DNA from: Crocinitomicaceae bacterium
GTDB lineage: Bacteria > Bacteroidota > Bacteroidia > Flavobacteriales_D > Crocinitomicaceae
Direction: 5' to 3'
NCBI GenBank assembly: GCA_002709305.1
Contig: PAQM01000005.1
Span: 109,627 to 173,626 of the forward strand
Length of the DNA stretch: 64,000 nucleotides
In this document: piece by piece, positions 1-8,364 of the stretch
Layout: the number at the start of each line of letters is the position of its first letter
Position numbering within the stretch: the stretch's first letter is position 1
Notes under the pieces: generated by a model
The model's input: only the letters and a program-made list of their open reading frames with translations
Database searches by the model: none
Told to the model about the DNA's origin: nothing
Position numbers and translations under genes: made by a program

Positions 1-1269
1 TTTTTTGAAAATTCAACTTCAGAGGCCTATATTAATCGTGTTAATAATTCAGATTCATTTAGAACAGAGGATGTAACTTCTTTATTTTTTGGTTTTGAGG
101 TTACTAGTTCTGTTTTATATTCTTATACTTTGTCTTTATCATTTTTAGTAGTTGCGTTTTTATCACCTTTTCTTTCAGGTATAGCAGACTATTCTGGTAA
201 TAAAAAAAAATTTATGAGATTTTTTTGTTACCTAGGTTCTTTGTCATGTATCAGTCTTTATTTTTTTGATCCTAATAATATGGAAGTTAGTATGCTTTCA
301 TTTTTTTTAGCTAGTATAGGTTTTTGGTGTAGTTTAGTTTTTTATAATTCTTTTTTACCAGAGATTGTAGAACCAAGATATCAAGATAGTGTTTCAGCAA
401 AAGGATTTATGATGGGTTACATTGGAGGTGTTATTTTACTAATAATATGTTTAATGTGGTATATGGTTTTAGGTTTTGATATTCGATATTGTTTTATTTT
501 CGTTGGACTTTGGTGGATTTCTTTTAGTCAAATAACATATAATGTTCTTCCAAATAATGTATATAATAGAACTAAAAATAAAGGCGCTATTTGGAAAGGC
601 TTTAATGAATTAAAAATAGTTTTTTTAGAGTTTAAAAGTATAAAAAGATTAAAACGATTTTTGTTTTCATTTTTTTTCTTTAATACTGGTGTTCAGACTG
701 TTATGCTTACAGCTACTTTGTATGCTTCTAGAGAGATTTTCAAGATTCCTGATTCAGTTCGATCAAACTTAACGATTGATGAAATTACATCAAGAGAGAG
801 TATGGTCACAACAAATTTAATAATAGCTATTCTTTTAATTCAAATTTTAGCAGCTATAGGTGCATTATTAATTGCTAAATTATCTAAAACCATTGGAAAT
901 ATTAAAACAATAAAAATTTTGATTGGATTTTGGATACCATTATGTGTTTTTGCTTATTTTCTTGAACAAGGATCTTATAATCAGTTTTATATTCTTGCAT
1001 GTGGTGTTGGTCTTGTTATGGGTGGAATTCAGTCATTGTCTAGATCAACTTATTCTAAAATGCTTCCTGAAACAGAAAATCATGCTAGTTATTTTTCTTT
1101 TTATGATATTATTGAAAAAATAGGTATTGTGTTGGGTACATTTTTCTTTGGTTTCATGGAATATATAATGAATGATATTAGAGCCTCAATACTATCTATA
1201 ATATTCTTTTTTGTTGTCGGCTTCCTTATGATGTATAGAGTCCCGGATAAATTTAAAAATGAATTTTAA
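1..1269 (+). CDS. MFS transporter, UMF1/Atg22-like family (5' truncated by window edge)
   Basis: The reading frame is open from the first base, so the true start lies outside the window and the TTG near base 130 is not a start. The visible 422 residues are a very hydrophobic multi-helix membrane protein. It contains the major-facilitator loop SPFLSGIADYSGNKKK, followed by repeated helices, a charged central loop (around KNKGAIWKGFNELK) and the motif GLVMGGIQSLSRSTYSKMLPE, which is typical of the UMF1 (Atg22-like) branch. Bacterial UMF1 members are predicted secondary transporters whose substrate is mostly unknown. The gene meets gcvT tail to tail, the two stops sharing a TTAA. The family is fairly sure; the substrate cannot be told. 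Confidence 0.85.
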   Translation, partial: FFENSTSEAYINRVNNSDSFRTEDVTSLFFGFEVTSSVLYSYTLSLSFLVVAFLSPFLSGIADYSGNKKKFMRFFCYLGSLSCISLYFFDPNNMEVSMLSFFLASIGFWCSLVFYNSFLPEIVEPRYQDSVSAKGFMMGYIGGVILLIICLMWYMVLGFDIRYCFIFVGLWWISFSQITYNVLPNNVYNRTKNKGAIWKGFNELKIVFLEFKSIKRLKRFLFSFFFFNTGVQTVMLTATLYASREIFKIPDSVRSNLTIDEITSRESMVTTNLIIAILLIQILAAIGALLIAKLSKTIGNIKTIKILIGFWIPLCVFAYFLEQGSYNQFYILACGVGLVMGGIQSLSRSTYSKMLPETENHASYFSFYDIIEKIGIVLGTFFFGFMEYIMNDIRASILSIIFFFVVGFLMMYRVPDKFKNEF

Positions 1270-2354
1270 GATTTCTTGTAAAAGGGAAGTTTAACAATTT
1301 TAGCTTTTATATTTTTATTTCTGATCTTAATAAAGATAATATTTTCTAATTCATTAAATCCATTTTTAACATAGCCCAAACCAATTGGTTTTTTTGTTGA
1401 AGGAGACATAGTTCCAGATGTAACTTTTCCTATTATATTTTCGTTTTTATCAACTATTAGATAATCGTGACGAGGAATTCCTTTTTCAATAACTTCAAAA
1501 GCAACAAGTTTTCGTTTTAAGCCTTTTGTTTTTTGTTCTATTAAAAAATCTTTGTCAATAAAATCTTTTTTATCAAGCTTTGTTATCCAACCTAATCCAG
1601 CTTCTAGAGGCGAAGTTGTGTCATTAATTTCATTCCCATATAAGCAAAATCCCATTTCTAGTCTTAATGTATCTCTTGCAGCTAAACCAATTGGTTTAAT
1701 CCCATATTTTTTTCCAGATTTAAATACTTGATCCCAAATTAGGTTTACTTCATTGTTTTTACAATATATCTCAAATCCACCAGAGCCTGTATAACCTGTA
1801 GATGAAATTATAATACTATCTAATCCTGCGAAATCACCAATTTCAAAATTATAATACTTAATTTTTGATAAATTAATTGAAGTTAAAGATTGCATTGCAT
1901 CTATTGCTTTAGGTCCCTGAATTGCTAAAAGTGAATATTCTTCAGATAAGTTATTCATTTTGGCATTAAATTTATTTAATGAGGAAATCCAATTCCAATC
2001 TTTAATTATATTTGACGCATTAACTACTAATAGGTATTCATCTTCTTTTAATTTATAAATAATTAAATCATCTACTATTCCTCCTTTACCATTAGGCATA
2101 CAACTATATTGAGCTTTACCTACGGTTAGTTTTGAAGCATCATTTGAAGATATTTTTTGAATTAAGTCTAGTGATTCTTTACCAGATATTAAAAATTCAC
2201 CCATATGTGATACATCGAAAACACCAACTTTTTCTCGTACAGTTTGGTGTTCTATGTTTACACCTTCGTATTGTATAGGCATTTCATATCCTGCAAAAGG
2301 TAATATTTTTGCACCTAATTCTAAATGTTTATTAAATAAGGCTGTTTTTTTCAT
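1266..2354 (-). CDS. gcvT: Glycine cleavage system T protein (aminomethyltransferase)
   Basis: GcvT transfers the methylene group from the aminomethyl-lipoyl H protein to tetrahydrofolate and releases ammonia, a cytoplasmic step of glycine catabolism and one-carbon supply. The 362 residues match the usual length. Visible hallmarks are the N-terminal LFNKHLELGAKILPFAGYEMP, the folate-site region FDVSHMGEF near residue 50, SSTGYTGSGGFEIYC in the middle and the C-terminal barrel segment GKVTSGTMSPSTKKPIGLGY. No gcvH or gcvP is adjacent. A TAAATTTG promoter box lies about 18 bases upstream of the start, implying a very short leader. The upstream same-strand neighbour is an FAD oxidoreductase of the DAO family. 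Confidence 0.96.
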   Translation of the reverse strand: MKKTALFNKHLELGAKILPFAGYEMPIQYEGVNIEHQTVREKVGVFDVSHMGEFLISGKESLDLIQKISSNDASKLTVGKAQYSCMPNGKGGIVDDLIIYKLKEDEYLLVVNASNIIKDWNWISSLNKFNAKMNNLSEEYSLLAIQGPKAIDAMQSLTSINLSKIKYYNFEIGDFAGLDSIIISSTGYTGSGGFEIYCKNNEVNLIWDQVFKSGKKYGIKPIGLAARDTLRLEMGFCLYGNEINDTTSPLEAGLGWITKLDKKDFIDKDFLIEQKTKGLKRKLVAFEVIEKGIPRHDYLIVDKNENIIGKVTSGTMSPSTKKPIGLGYVKNGFNELENIIFIKIRNKNIKAKIVKLPFYKKS

Positions 2355-2371
2355 CTGACAAAAAAATTTCT

Positions 2372-2379
2372 CAAATTTA
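2372..2379 (-). promoter_or_regulatory. Candidate -7 promoter box for gcvT
   Basis: The minus strand reads TAAATTTG, a full match to the Bacteroidota -7 consensus TAnnTTTG. It ends about 17 bases before the gcvT start codon. No TTG is seen at the expected -33 position, so the call rests on the -7 box and its location. Confidence 0.4.
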
Positions 2380-2440
2380 ATAAATTCAAGTCTGTATATA
2401 ATTTATTATACATAAAAAGCACATATTAATTATTTTTAAT

Positions 2441-3598
2441 TTACTTATTACCTGTTTTCTTTATAAGATGTGCTAATTCTTTACCTATTAAACTTCCAAT
2501 TGCTATCCCCATCCCTCCTAATCTTATTCCACAGTATAAATTGTTATTTATTTTTTTTATGATGGGTTTTTTAGATTTTCCAACTCCCATAATACCTGAC
2601 CATTGATGATCTATTTCGAATGGTGTATTAGGTAGAATAATATTTTTTAAAAGAGATTTCAATGATGAAATTATTAATTCCGTATTTTTTAATTCAGTAG
2701 TAGTTTCAGATTTTATATCTAGGTTTCTTCCACCACCAAGTAGAATCCTATCATCAATATTTCTAAAGTAATAATAACCTTCATTATAGTGAAAAGCACC
2801 TTTAATCTTTAAATTTTCAATTGGTTTTGTTATAATTACTTGCGCTCTTGCAGGTTGTATATCTTCGGAAGAAATAAGAGATTTAGCAAATCCATTTGTA
2901 CATATAACAATATTTTTAGATGTAATTATACCTTGATCTGTTATTGTATTTTTTCCTTTTATTTTTATAGCATTTATTCCAAATAAAACAGATATATTTT
3001 TTGAAATTATTTTTTTTTGAAATACTTGATTCATAGATGAAGTGTCTATTAGTCCTTCTAAACGATTGAAAACACTCGTTTTTATATTTTTGAATCCAAA
3101 TTCGTTATTTACATTATCATCAATAAAATAGGTGTTATTTTCATTTGTTATTTCTTTTAATTTTTCATTATAATATGGAATTTGTTTTTTTATATTTTCG
3201 AATATTTTCATTTCTTTACTAGTTATTAAATCCCAGGACCCTGTACTTTTTAGCTTTAAATTTTTATCACCAATTAGTTTACGTAAATTACAAAGTCCTT
3301 CCCAACGTAATTTAATTGTATCCCAAACATCTTCTTCTTTATATTTTTGAAGATCTGAATATATCTCCGAGGCACTACCAAAGCATGTGAAACCAGCATT
3401 TTTAGAACTTGCTCCACTAGGTAGTAATCCACGTTCAATAATAATTATTTTTCTTGTAGGATATATTTCTCGTAAATAAATAGCTGTACTATATCCAACT
3501 ATTCCAGCACCGATTATTAGATAATCAATGTCCTTAAAAAAAGATTTTTGTTCCCAGTAACTTAATTTTTCACTATTTAGAATAGAATTTGAAGGCAT
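2441..3598 (-). CDS. FAD-dependent oxidoreductase, DAO family
   Basis: A 385-residue flavoprotein. The dinucleotide-binding motif DYLIIGAGIVGYSTAIYLRE starts near residue 25, followed by the acidic strand end IIIIERG and the loop LPSGASSKNAGFTCFGS, where DAO enzymes contact the flavin. The C-terminal part has YYFRNIDDRILLGGGRNLD and the second FAD segment GIRLGGMGIAIGSLIGKELA. Such enzymes oxidise amines, amino acids or hydroxy acids with FAD. The closest well-known relatives by layout are the glycine/sarcosine/glutamylputrescine oxidases, but the substrate cannot be read from the sequence. It lies 86 bases upstream of gcvT on the same strand. Two TAnnTTTG boxes precede it. Confidence 0.88.
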   Translation of the reverse strand: MPSNSILNSEKLSYWEQKSFFKDIDYLIIGAGIVGYSTAIYLREIYPTRKIIIIERGLLPSGASSKNAGFTCFGSASEIYSDLQKYKEEDVWDTIKLRWEGLCNLRKLIGDKNLKLKSTGSWDLITSKEMKIFENIKKQIPYYNEKLKEITNENNTYFIDDNVNNEFGFKNIKTSVFNRLEGLIDTSSMNQVFQKKIISKNISVLFGINAIKIKGKNTITDQGIITSKNIVICTNGFAKSLISSEDIQPARAQVIITKPIENLKIKGAFHYNEGYYYFRNIDDRILLGGGRNLDIKSETTTELKNTELIISSLKSLLKNIILPNTPFEIDHQWSGIMGVGKSKKPIIKKINNNLYCGIRLGGMGIAIGSLIGKELAHLIKKTGNK

Positions 3599-3637
3599 AT
3601 TTGTTAACTATTTTGACCATATTTGTAAGTAAATATT

Positions 3638-3656
3638 CAAATTTAAATCAAATCTA
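3638..3656 (-). promoter_or_regulatory. Tandem candidate -7 promoter boxes for the FAD oxidoreductase
   Basis: The minus strand carries TAGATTTG (3649-3656) and, three bases further on, TAAATTTG (3638-3645). Both fit TAnnTTTG. They lie about 40 and 50 bases before the start codon. The upstream box overlaps one arm of a 9-bp inverted repeat. Confidence 0.35.
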
Positions 3657-3675
3657 TAACTTGTTATATAGATTT
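3650..3675. repeat. 9-bp inverted repeat in the divergent intergenic region
   Basis: The arms are AAATCTATA (3650-3658) and TATAGATTT (3667-3675), with an 8-base spacer. It sits between the divergent FAD oxidoreductase and TPR genes and overlaps a candidate -7 box, so it could be an operator. AT-rich inverted repeats also arise by chance. Confidence 0.4.
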
Positions 3676-3697
3676 AATATTTAAATTGTACATATAA

Positions 3698-5947
3698 ATG
3701 AAGTATATAGTTATATTTTTCCTTTTAGTATTCCCTCTTTTTTCATGGGGGCAAAAATTGGATTTAGTTTTTCGTGGTTCATTTATAAATGTAGATGAAG
3801 ACAAAAAAGAGTCTGGTTATAAGGTTGAAGTTTTTCAAGAAAACAAGCTTATTTCATCATCAACTTCTAGTTCAAATGGCAATTTTAATATAACTGTAGG
3901 TATTAATCAAGATAGTCCTTTTATTCTTAAATTTAGAAAGTCAGGATTTGTTACTAAAATAATGTCTTTTGATTTTGACGGTGCTAATGAAGAGGATATT
4001 CCTACAGGAGGAGAATTTTTTGATCCTTTTAAAATTCAAGTTTTTAAAGAAAAAGAGAATGTTGATTTCACTTTTCTTGAAACATCTCCAGTTGCTAGTT
4101 TTTATTGGAATAAAAAAAAATTGATTCCAGAATTAGATAAAAGTCAGCAAGAAAAGATTAGTAATGAAATAAAAATACTTTTAGCACAACATAAAAACAA
4201 TAATTCTGTATTAGATTCTAATAATCAATCATCAAATTTTTCTAGCGATGCTGATGCTCAATATAAAAAGATACTAATCGTAGCTGAAAATAAAATTTTA
4301 TTAGGTGAGTATGAAAAAGCTATTGAATTAATAAATAGAGCAATTAAATTTAAACCAGAAGATATTCGTCCTAAGCGTTTATTAGATAAGATTAATGCAA
4401 TTCAATTAGTTAATAATAAATATAATAATTTAATAAACTATGGAGATTCGTTACTTAAAATTGAAAATTATAAAGAGGCTAAAATAAAATATAATGATGC
4501 TTTAAAGCTCAAGCCAAATGAAACTGAACCAAAAATTAAAATTAAACAGGTGAATGATTTAATTAGTCAAATATTGAATTCTAATAAGAACAATATATTG
4601 TATTATGACTATTTGGATAAAGCAAATAAAAAAAATAAACTAAAAGAATATCAATCTGCTTTAGTTTATTATAACAAGGCACTATCAATAAAACCTAATG
4701 ATACTCTTGTGCAATCAAAAATATTAAATATTGAAAACATCTTAAAAAATGATTTAACTTTTGAAAAAAAAGATACAATAAAGTTTAATAAATGGAAGCC
4801 AATTACTATCCAAAGTTTGGATTTGAAAGAACTAGGCGATCCACTTTATGATAATTCTATTATAGCAGGGGGGGGACTTATTCAAAAATCTTCTTCTGAC
4901 AGATTTTATATGAAAAGTTCAAAACTTAGAAGAAAAAAAACATTTATTAATAAGGAAGAGACAGATAGAATACTTTCGGAAATAAAGTCAAACTATTCTA
5001 AGTCTAATCAAATTAATCTTGCAAAAAATCTTATGGTTTCAAGTGGAGGAGATAGTGATTTTAACAGACAACTACAATTAACTATAAATTCACTAAGAAA
5101 GGCTCAAATTGCTTTAGAAATAAAAGATCGAATCAAAATAAATTTTGAAAATGGTGAGAGCCTTGCTGCACAAACCACTTTAGATAGTATAAAACAAGAA
5201 TCAATTTTGGATTATAGTCAAAGAAATAATAAGCATACTGATAATATGGATATTATGGCTTCTTATAATACTGCTCAAGCTAAATTAATGTCAAATGATA
5301 TATTAAATAATCATGATAAAAATATTAAATCCAATCAAAATATTTCGTTTATGAGAAGTTTGTCAGAAAAATTAGATGATAATAATCAAAATTCTCAAGA
5401 AAATAATGCATTAATTAACTCATTAGCGTATGAATTAGCATCTGAGAATAATGATGATTATAACATACAAAAATTTAAGTACATTCAGAATCAATCTTTT
5501 ATAGATAATGAAATGGAAATACTTGAAAATGAGATGTTATCTAGGTTAAATGATAAAGAAAATTCAATATCTATTTTGAAAGAGATTGACGATAAAGTGA
5601 AGAAAATGGATGCTAGAAAAATTGAAATAGAAATGAGTCAAAATTATAATGTTTCTTCGGAAATAAGTAATGTCAATAACCTTCCTAAAGATCAATTTAA
5701 AGTTCCAAATAGTTTAGGTAAAGAATATCCAGAAGGAGTAAGTCAGGAATCATTTTCTAGAAGTGATAATAATGGTCTAGTTACAACAATAATTACAAGA
5801 CGAATAGTTGTTGTTAATGGTCATGCAGATGTTTATATTAGAACACAGACTTTAAATGGAATTACTTATACCAAAAATGGTAAACCAAGTTTAAATCATG
5901 TATGGCAAAAAGAGACCCAAGCAGCTCATTTGGAGCGTCATTTTTAG
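3698..5947 (+). CDS. Exported TPR protein with N-terminal CarboxypepD_reg-like domain, function unknown
   Basis: I do not recognise a named gene. The 749-residue product begins with a signal peptide (MKYIVIFFLLVFPLFSWGQ). A beta-rich domain over about residues 20-120 resembles a carboxypeptidase regulatory fold. Tetratricopeptide repeats follow at roughly 185-350: KILLGEYEKAIELINRAIKF, then ENYKEAKIKYNDALKLKPNE and KEYQSALVYYNKALSIKPND. A long Asn/Lys/Ser-rich helical region fills about 400-670. The last 70 residues return to beta structure (IITRRIVVVNGHADVYIRT) and end in LERHF. It is probably periplasmic or outer-membrane associated, as a scaffold. The last 50 bases overlap the apbE gene, suggesting translational coupling. 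Lineage-specific envelope protein is as far as I can go. Confidence 0.8.
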   Translation: MKYIVIFFLLVFPLFSWGQKLDLVFRGSFINVDEDKKESGYKVEVFQENKLISSSTSSSNGNFNITVGINQDSPFILKFRKSGFVTKIMSFDFDGANEEDIPTGGEFFDPFKIQVFKEKENVDFTFLETSPVASFYWNKKKLIPELDKSQQEKISNEIKILLAQHKNNNSVLDSNNQSSNFSSDADAQYKKILIVAENKILLGEYEKAIELINRAIKFKPEDIRPKRLLDKINAIQLVNNKYNNLINYGDSLLKIENYKEAKIKYNDALKLKPNETEPKIKIKQVNDLISQILNSNKNNILYYDYLDKANKKNKLKEYQSALVYYNKALSIKPNDTLVQSKILNIENILKNDLTFEKKDTIKFNKWKPITIQSLDLKELGDPLYDNSIIAGGGLIQKSSSDRFYMKSSKLRRKKTFINKEETDRILSEIKSNYSKSNQINLAKNLMVSSGGDSDFNRQLQLTINSLRKAQIALEIKDRIKINFENGESLAAQTTLDSIKQESILDYSQRNNKHTDNMDIMASYNTAQAKLMSNDILNNHDKNIKSNQNISFMRSLSEKLDDNNQNSQENNALINSLAYELASENNDDYNIQKFKYIQNQSFIDNEMEILENEMLSRLNDKENSISILKEIDDKVKKMDARKIEIEMSQNYNVSSEISNVNNLPKDQFKVPNSLGKEYPEGVSQESFSRSDNNGLVTTIITRRIVVVNGHADVYIRTQTLNGITYTKNGKPSLNHVWQKETQAAHLERHF

Positions 5948-6965
5948 TTTATTTATTTGTATTTCTTGTACAGAAGGATCTAATTTAAAATCAAATTTTC
6001 ATAAAAATGTTGTTATTTCTGGTGAAACACAAGGTACGACCTATAAAATTATAATTGCTGAAGATTATTCTATAGTCAATCAAAAGTCAGTAGATTCTAT
6101 ATTTTTACATTTCGATAATGTTTTATCAACTTATAATAATTCATCCGTTATATCGATTTTAAACAGATCGTTAAATCCAATTATTGTGGATGATGATTCT
6201 GGATATTTTAGAGAGTGTTTTTCTAAAAGTCAGCTAATTTTTAATCAAACAAATGGGTATTTTGATCCATCTGTCTTTCCATTGGTAAAAGGATGGGGAT
6301 TTATGAGCGGTATTCCATCGCCATTAACTCAAAATGAAGTTGATTCAATTCTTTTATATGTAGATTTTACAGTTGGAAATCTATATGATATTTCATTTAA
6401 AAATAAAGACATCTATTTTGAAAAAAATAATCCAAAATACATGATGGATTTTAATTCTATTGCACAAGGTCTTTCAGTTGATATCATTGATCGTTTTTTA
6501 TCTAGAAAAGGTTGTTTTAATTATTATATAGAAGTTGGAGGTGAAATAATTGTTCGCGGGAAGAATAGAGAGGGATCTAATTGGAAAATAGGAATTGATA
6601 CCCCTAAAGAAAATTTAGCCAAAAGAAAAATAGAAAATATATTACAAATTTCAGATAAAGCTATAGCAACTAGTGGTAATTATCGGAATTTTTATTTTGC
6701 AAACGGTGAAAAGTATGTGCATAGTTTAAATCCTAAAACAGGATTCCCAGTAAATAATTCTTTATTAAGTGTTACAGTCGTAGCAGAAAGTTGTTGTTTA
6801 GCAGATGGTTATGCAACTGCTTTTATGGTTATGGGGAGGGAAGAGACCTTAGATTTTATTAGAGAGAATTCTAATTTGAATATAGATGTTTATATGTTGT
6901 ATCAAGATGAGGATGGTAGTATTAAGCGTTCTATGACTGATGGTTTTTTGAAATATATTTTTTAA
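5898..6965 (+). CDS. apbE: FAD:protein FMN transferase, ApbE family lipoprotein
   Basis: ApbE covalently attaches FMN from FAD to a Ser/Thr of target proteins such as NqrB, NqrC and RnfG, outside the cytoplasm. The 355 residues start with a lipoprotein signal, KQLIWSVIFSLFICISC, with the lipid-bearing Cys near residue 24. Family hallmarks follow: ISGETQGTTYKI at the mature N-terminus, FDNVLSTYNNSSVISILN, the flavin-site region MMDFNSIAQGLSVDIIDRFL, EVGGEIIVRGKN, and HSLNPKTGFPVNNSLLSVTVVA with the conserved (D/H)P-x-TG loop. The signal peptide is encoded inside the end of the preceding TPR gene, a 50-base overlap, and no later start would keep it. No NQR or RNF genes are in the window, so the target is elsewhere. 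Confidence 0.93.
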   Translation: MYGKKRPKQLIWSVIFSLFICISCTEGSNLKSNFHKNVVISGETQGTTYKIIIAEDYSIVNQKSVDSIFLHFDNVLSTYNNSSVISILNRSLNPIIVDDDSGYFRECFSKSQLIFNQTNGYFDPSVFPLVKGWGFMSGIPSPLTQNEVDSILLYVDFTVGNLYDISFKNKDIYFEKNNPKYMMDFNSIAQGLSVDIIDRFLSRKGCFNYYIEVGGEIIVRGKNREGSNWKIGIDTPKENLAKRKIENILQISDKAIATSGNYRNFYFANGEKYVHSLNPKTGFPVNNSLLSVTVVAESCCLADGYATAFMVMGREETLDFIRENSNLNIDVYMLYQDEDGSIKRSMTDGFLKYIF

Positions 6966-6987
6966 AAGAACTAAAATAATTTTAATT

Positions 6988-8364
6988 ATGGAAGATAGTT
7001 TTAGCAAAAAAAACATTCATTTTATTGCTATTGGTGGTAGTGCAATGCATAATTTAGCAATTGCATTAAATCGCAAGGGATTTAACATTACTGGATCTGA
7101 TGATGAAATATTTAATCCTTCTAAATCACGTTTAAAAAAAGAAGGAATTTTACCTGATGTTATAGGTTGGAACCCAGAAAGGATAACAAAAAATATAGAT
7201 GCTGTAATTTTAGGGATGCACGCAAAAATAGACAACCCTGAATTAATAAGAGCAAAAAAATTAAATATTCCAATTTATTCTTATCCAGAATATTTATATA
7301 AACAAGCTAAGTCTAAAAAGAGAATAGTAATTTCTGGTTCTCACGGTAAGACAACAATTACTTCAATGATATTGCATGTTGCAAATATAATTGGACTAGA
7401 TTTAGACTATATGGTGGGAGCAGAATTAGAAGGATATGATTGTATGGTTAAGATTACAGATGAATCAAAGACTGTCATTCTTGAAGGCGATGAATATTTG
7501 ACTTCTCCAATTGATCATAGACCAAAATTTCATTTATATAAACCACATGTTGCAATTATTACTGGAATTTCTTGGGATCATATCAATGTTTTCCCAACAT
7601 TTAGTAATTATTTAGATCAATTTGATAACTTTTGTAAGTTAATTCAAAAAAAAGGAACTCTTGTATATAATATCGAGGATGTTGAAGTTAATAAATTGGG
7701 AGAAAAGTATTCTGATATCTTGGAGACAATTCCTTATAAAACACCTAAGTATGATGTTGTCTCTGATGGTACAATAATTCATTTAGAAGGAAAATCTTAT
7801 AATTTAAAAATATTTGGTTCACATAACCTTCAAAATTTGATGGGAGCTATGATTTTAGGTGAGTCTATTGGTATCTCTAGAAAGGATTTTTTAAATGCCA
7901 TGTCATCATTTAAAGGTGCTGCTAAGAGGTTACAGAAGATTATAGAAAACAAAGGTTTCTTAATGTTTAAAGACTTTGCACATTCACCAAGTAAACTTAG
8001 AGCTACAACAAAAGCAGTAAAAGAGCAATTTCCATCAAAGAAAGTTATTGCATGTATGGAATTACATACATTTTCTTCTTTGAAGAAAGATTTTCTTTCA
8101 CAGTATAAGGATTCTATGAGTTCTGCTGATGAATCTCTTGTTTATTATAGTCCTCAAGTAGTCAAACACAAAAGTTTAGATCCAATTTCATTGGAAGATG
8201 TTTATTTAGGTTTTGGAGGAGGTGTTAAGGTTGTAAATCATACCAATGAAGTTCTTTCATTTTTACTTTCTAAGGATATGTCAAATACAGTTTTATTAAT
8301 GATGTCATCAGGTAATTTTGATGGCATTGATTATGCTAAATTGGCAAAAGATATATGTAATTAA
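6988..8364 (+). CDS. mpl: UDP-N-acetylmuramate:L-alanyl-gamma-D-glutamyl-meso-diaminopimelate ligase
   Basis: Mpl is a Mur-family ligase that reattaches the recovered murein tripeptide to UDP-MurNAc, a cytoplasmic step of peptidoglycan recycling. The N-terminal Rossmann segment HFIAIGGSAMHNLAIALNRKG carries the MurC/Mpl-type glycine motif. The ATP loop GSHGKTT is at residues 117-123. EGDEY near 167, the GISWDHINVFPTFSNY region and the C-terminal-domain motif FKDFAHSPSKLRATTKAV follow. At 458 residues it has the usual Mpl length. Its internal sequence fits Mpl rather than MurC, including the DFAHSP motif. It converges with trhO with stops overlapping in a TTAA. Confidence 0.92.
   Translation: MEDSFSKKNIHFIAIGGSAMHNLAIALNRKGFNITGSDDEIFNPSKSRLKKEGILPDVIGWNPERITKNIDAVILGMHAKIDNPELIRAKKLNIPIYSYPEYLYKQAKSKKRIVISGSHGKTTITSMILHVANIIGLDLDYMVGAELEGYDCMVKITDESKTVILEGDEYLTSPIDHRPKFHLYKPHVAIITGISWDHINVFPTFSNYLDQFDNFCKLIQKKGTLVYNIEDVEVNKLGEKYSDILETIPYKTPKYDVVSDGTIIHLEGKSYNLKIFGSHNLQNLMGAMILGESIGISRKDFLNAMSSFKGAAKRLQKIIENKGFLMFKDFAHSPSKLRATTKAVKEQFPSKKVIACMELHTFSSLKKDFLSQYKDSMSSADESLVYYSPQVVKHKSLDPISLEDVYLGFGGGVKVVNHTNEVLSFLLSKDMSNTVLLMMSSGNFDGIDYAKLAKDICN

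Noticed and set aside
130-1269. TTG at 130 as the start of the MFS transporter
   Set aside because: The frame is open to base 1 and the upstream residues fit a membrane-protein loop, so the gene is cut by the window edge.
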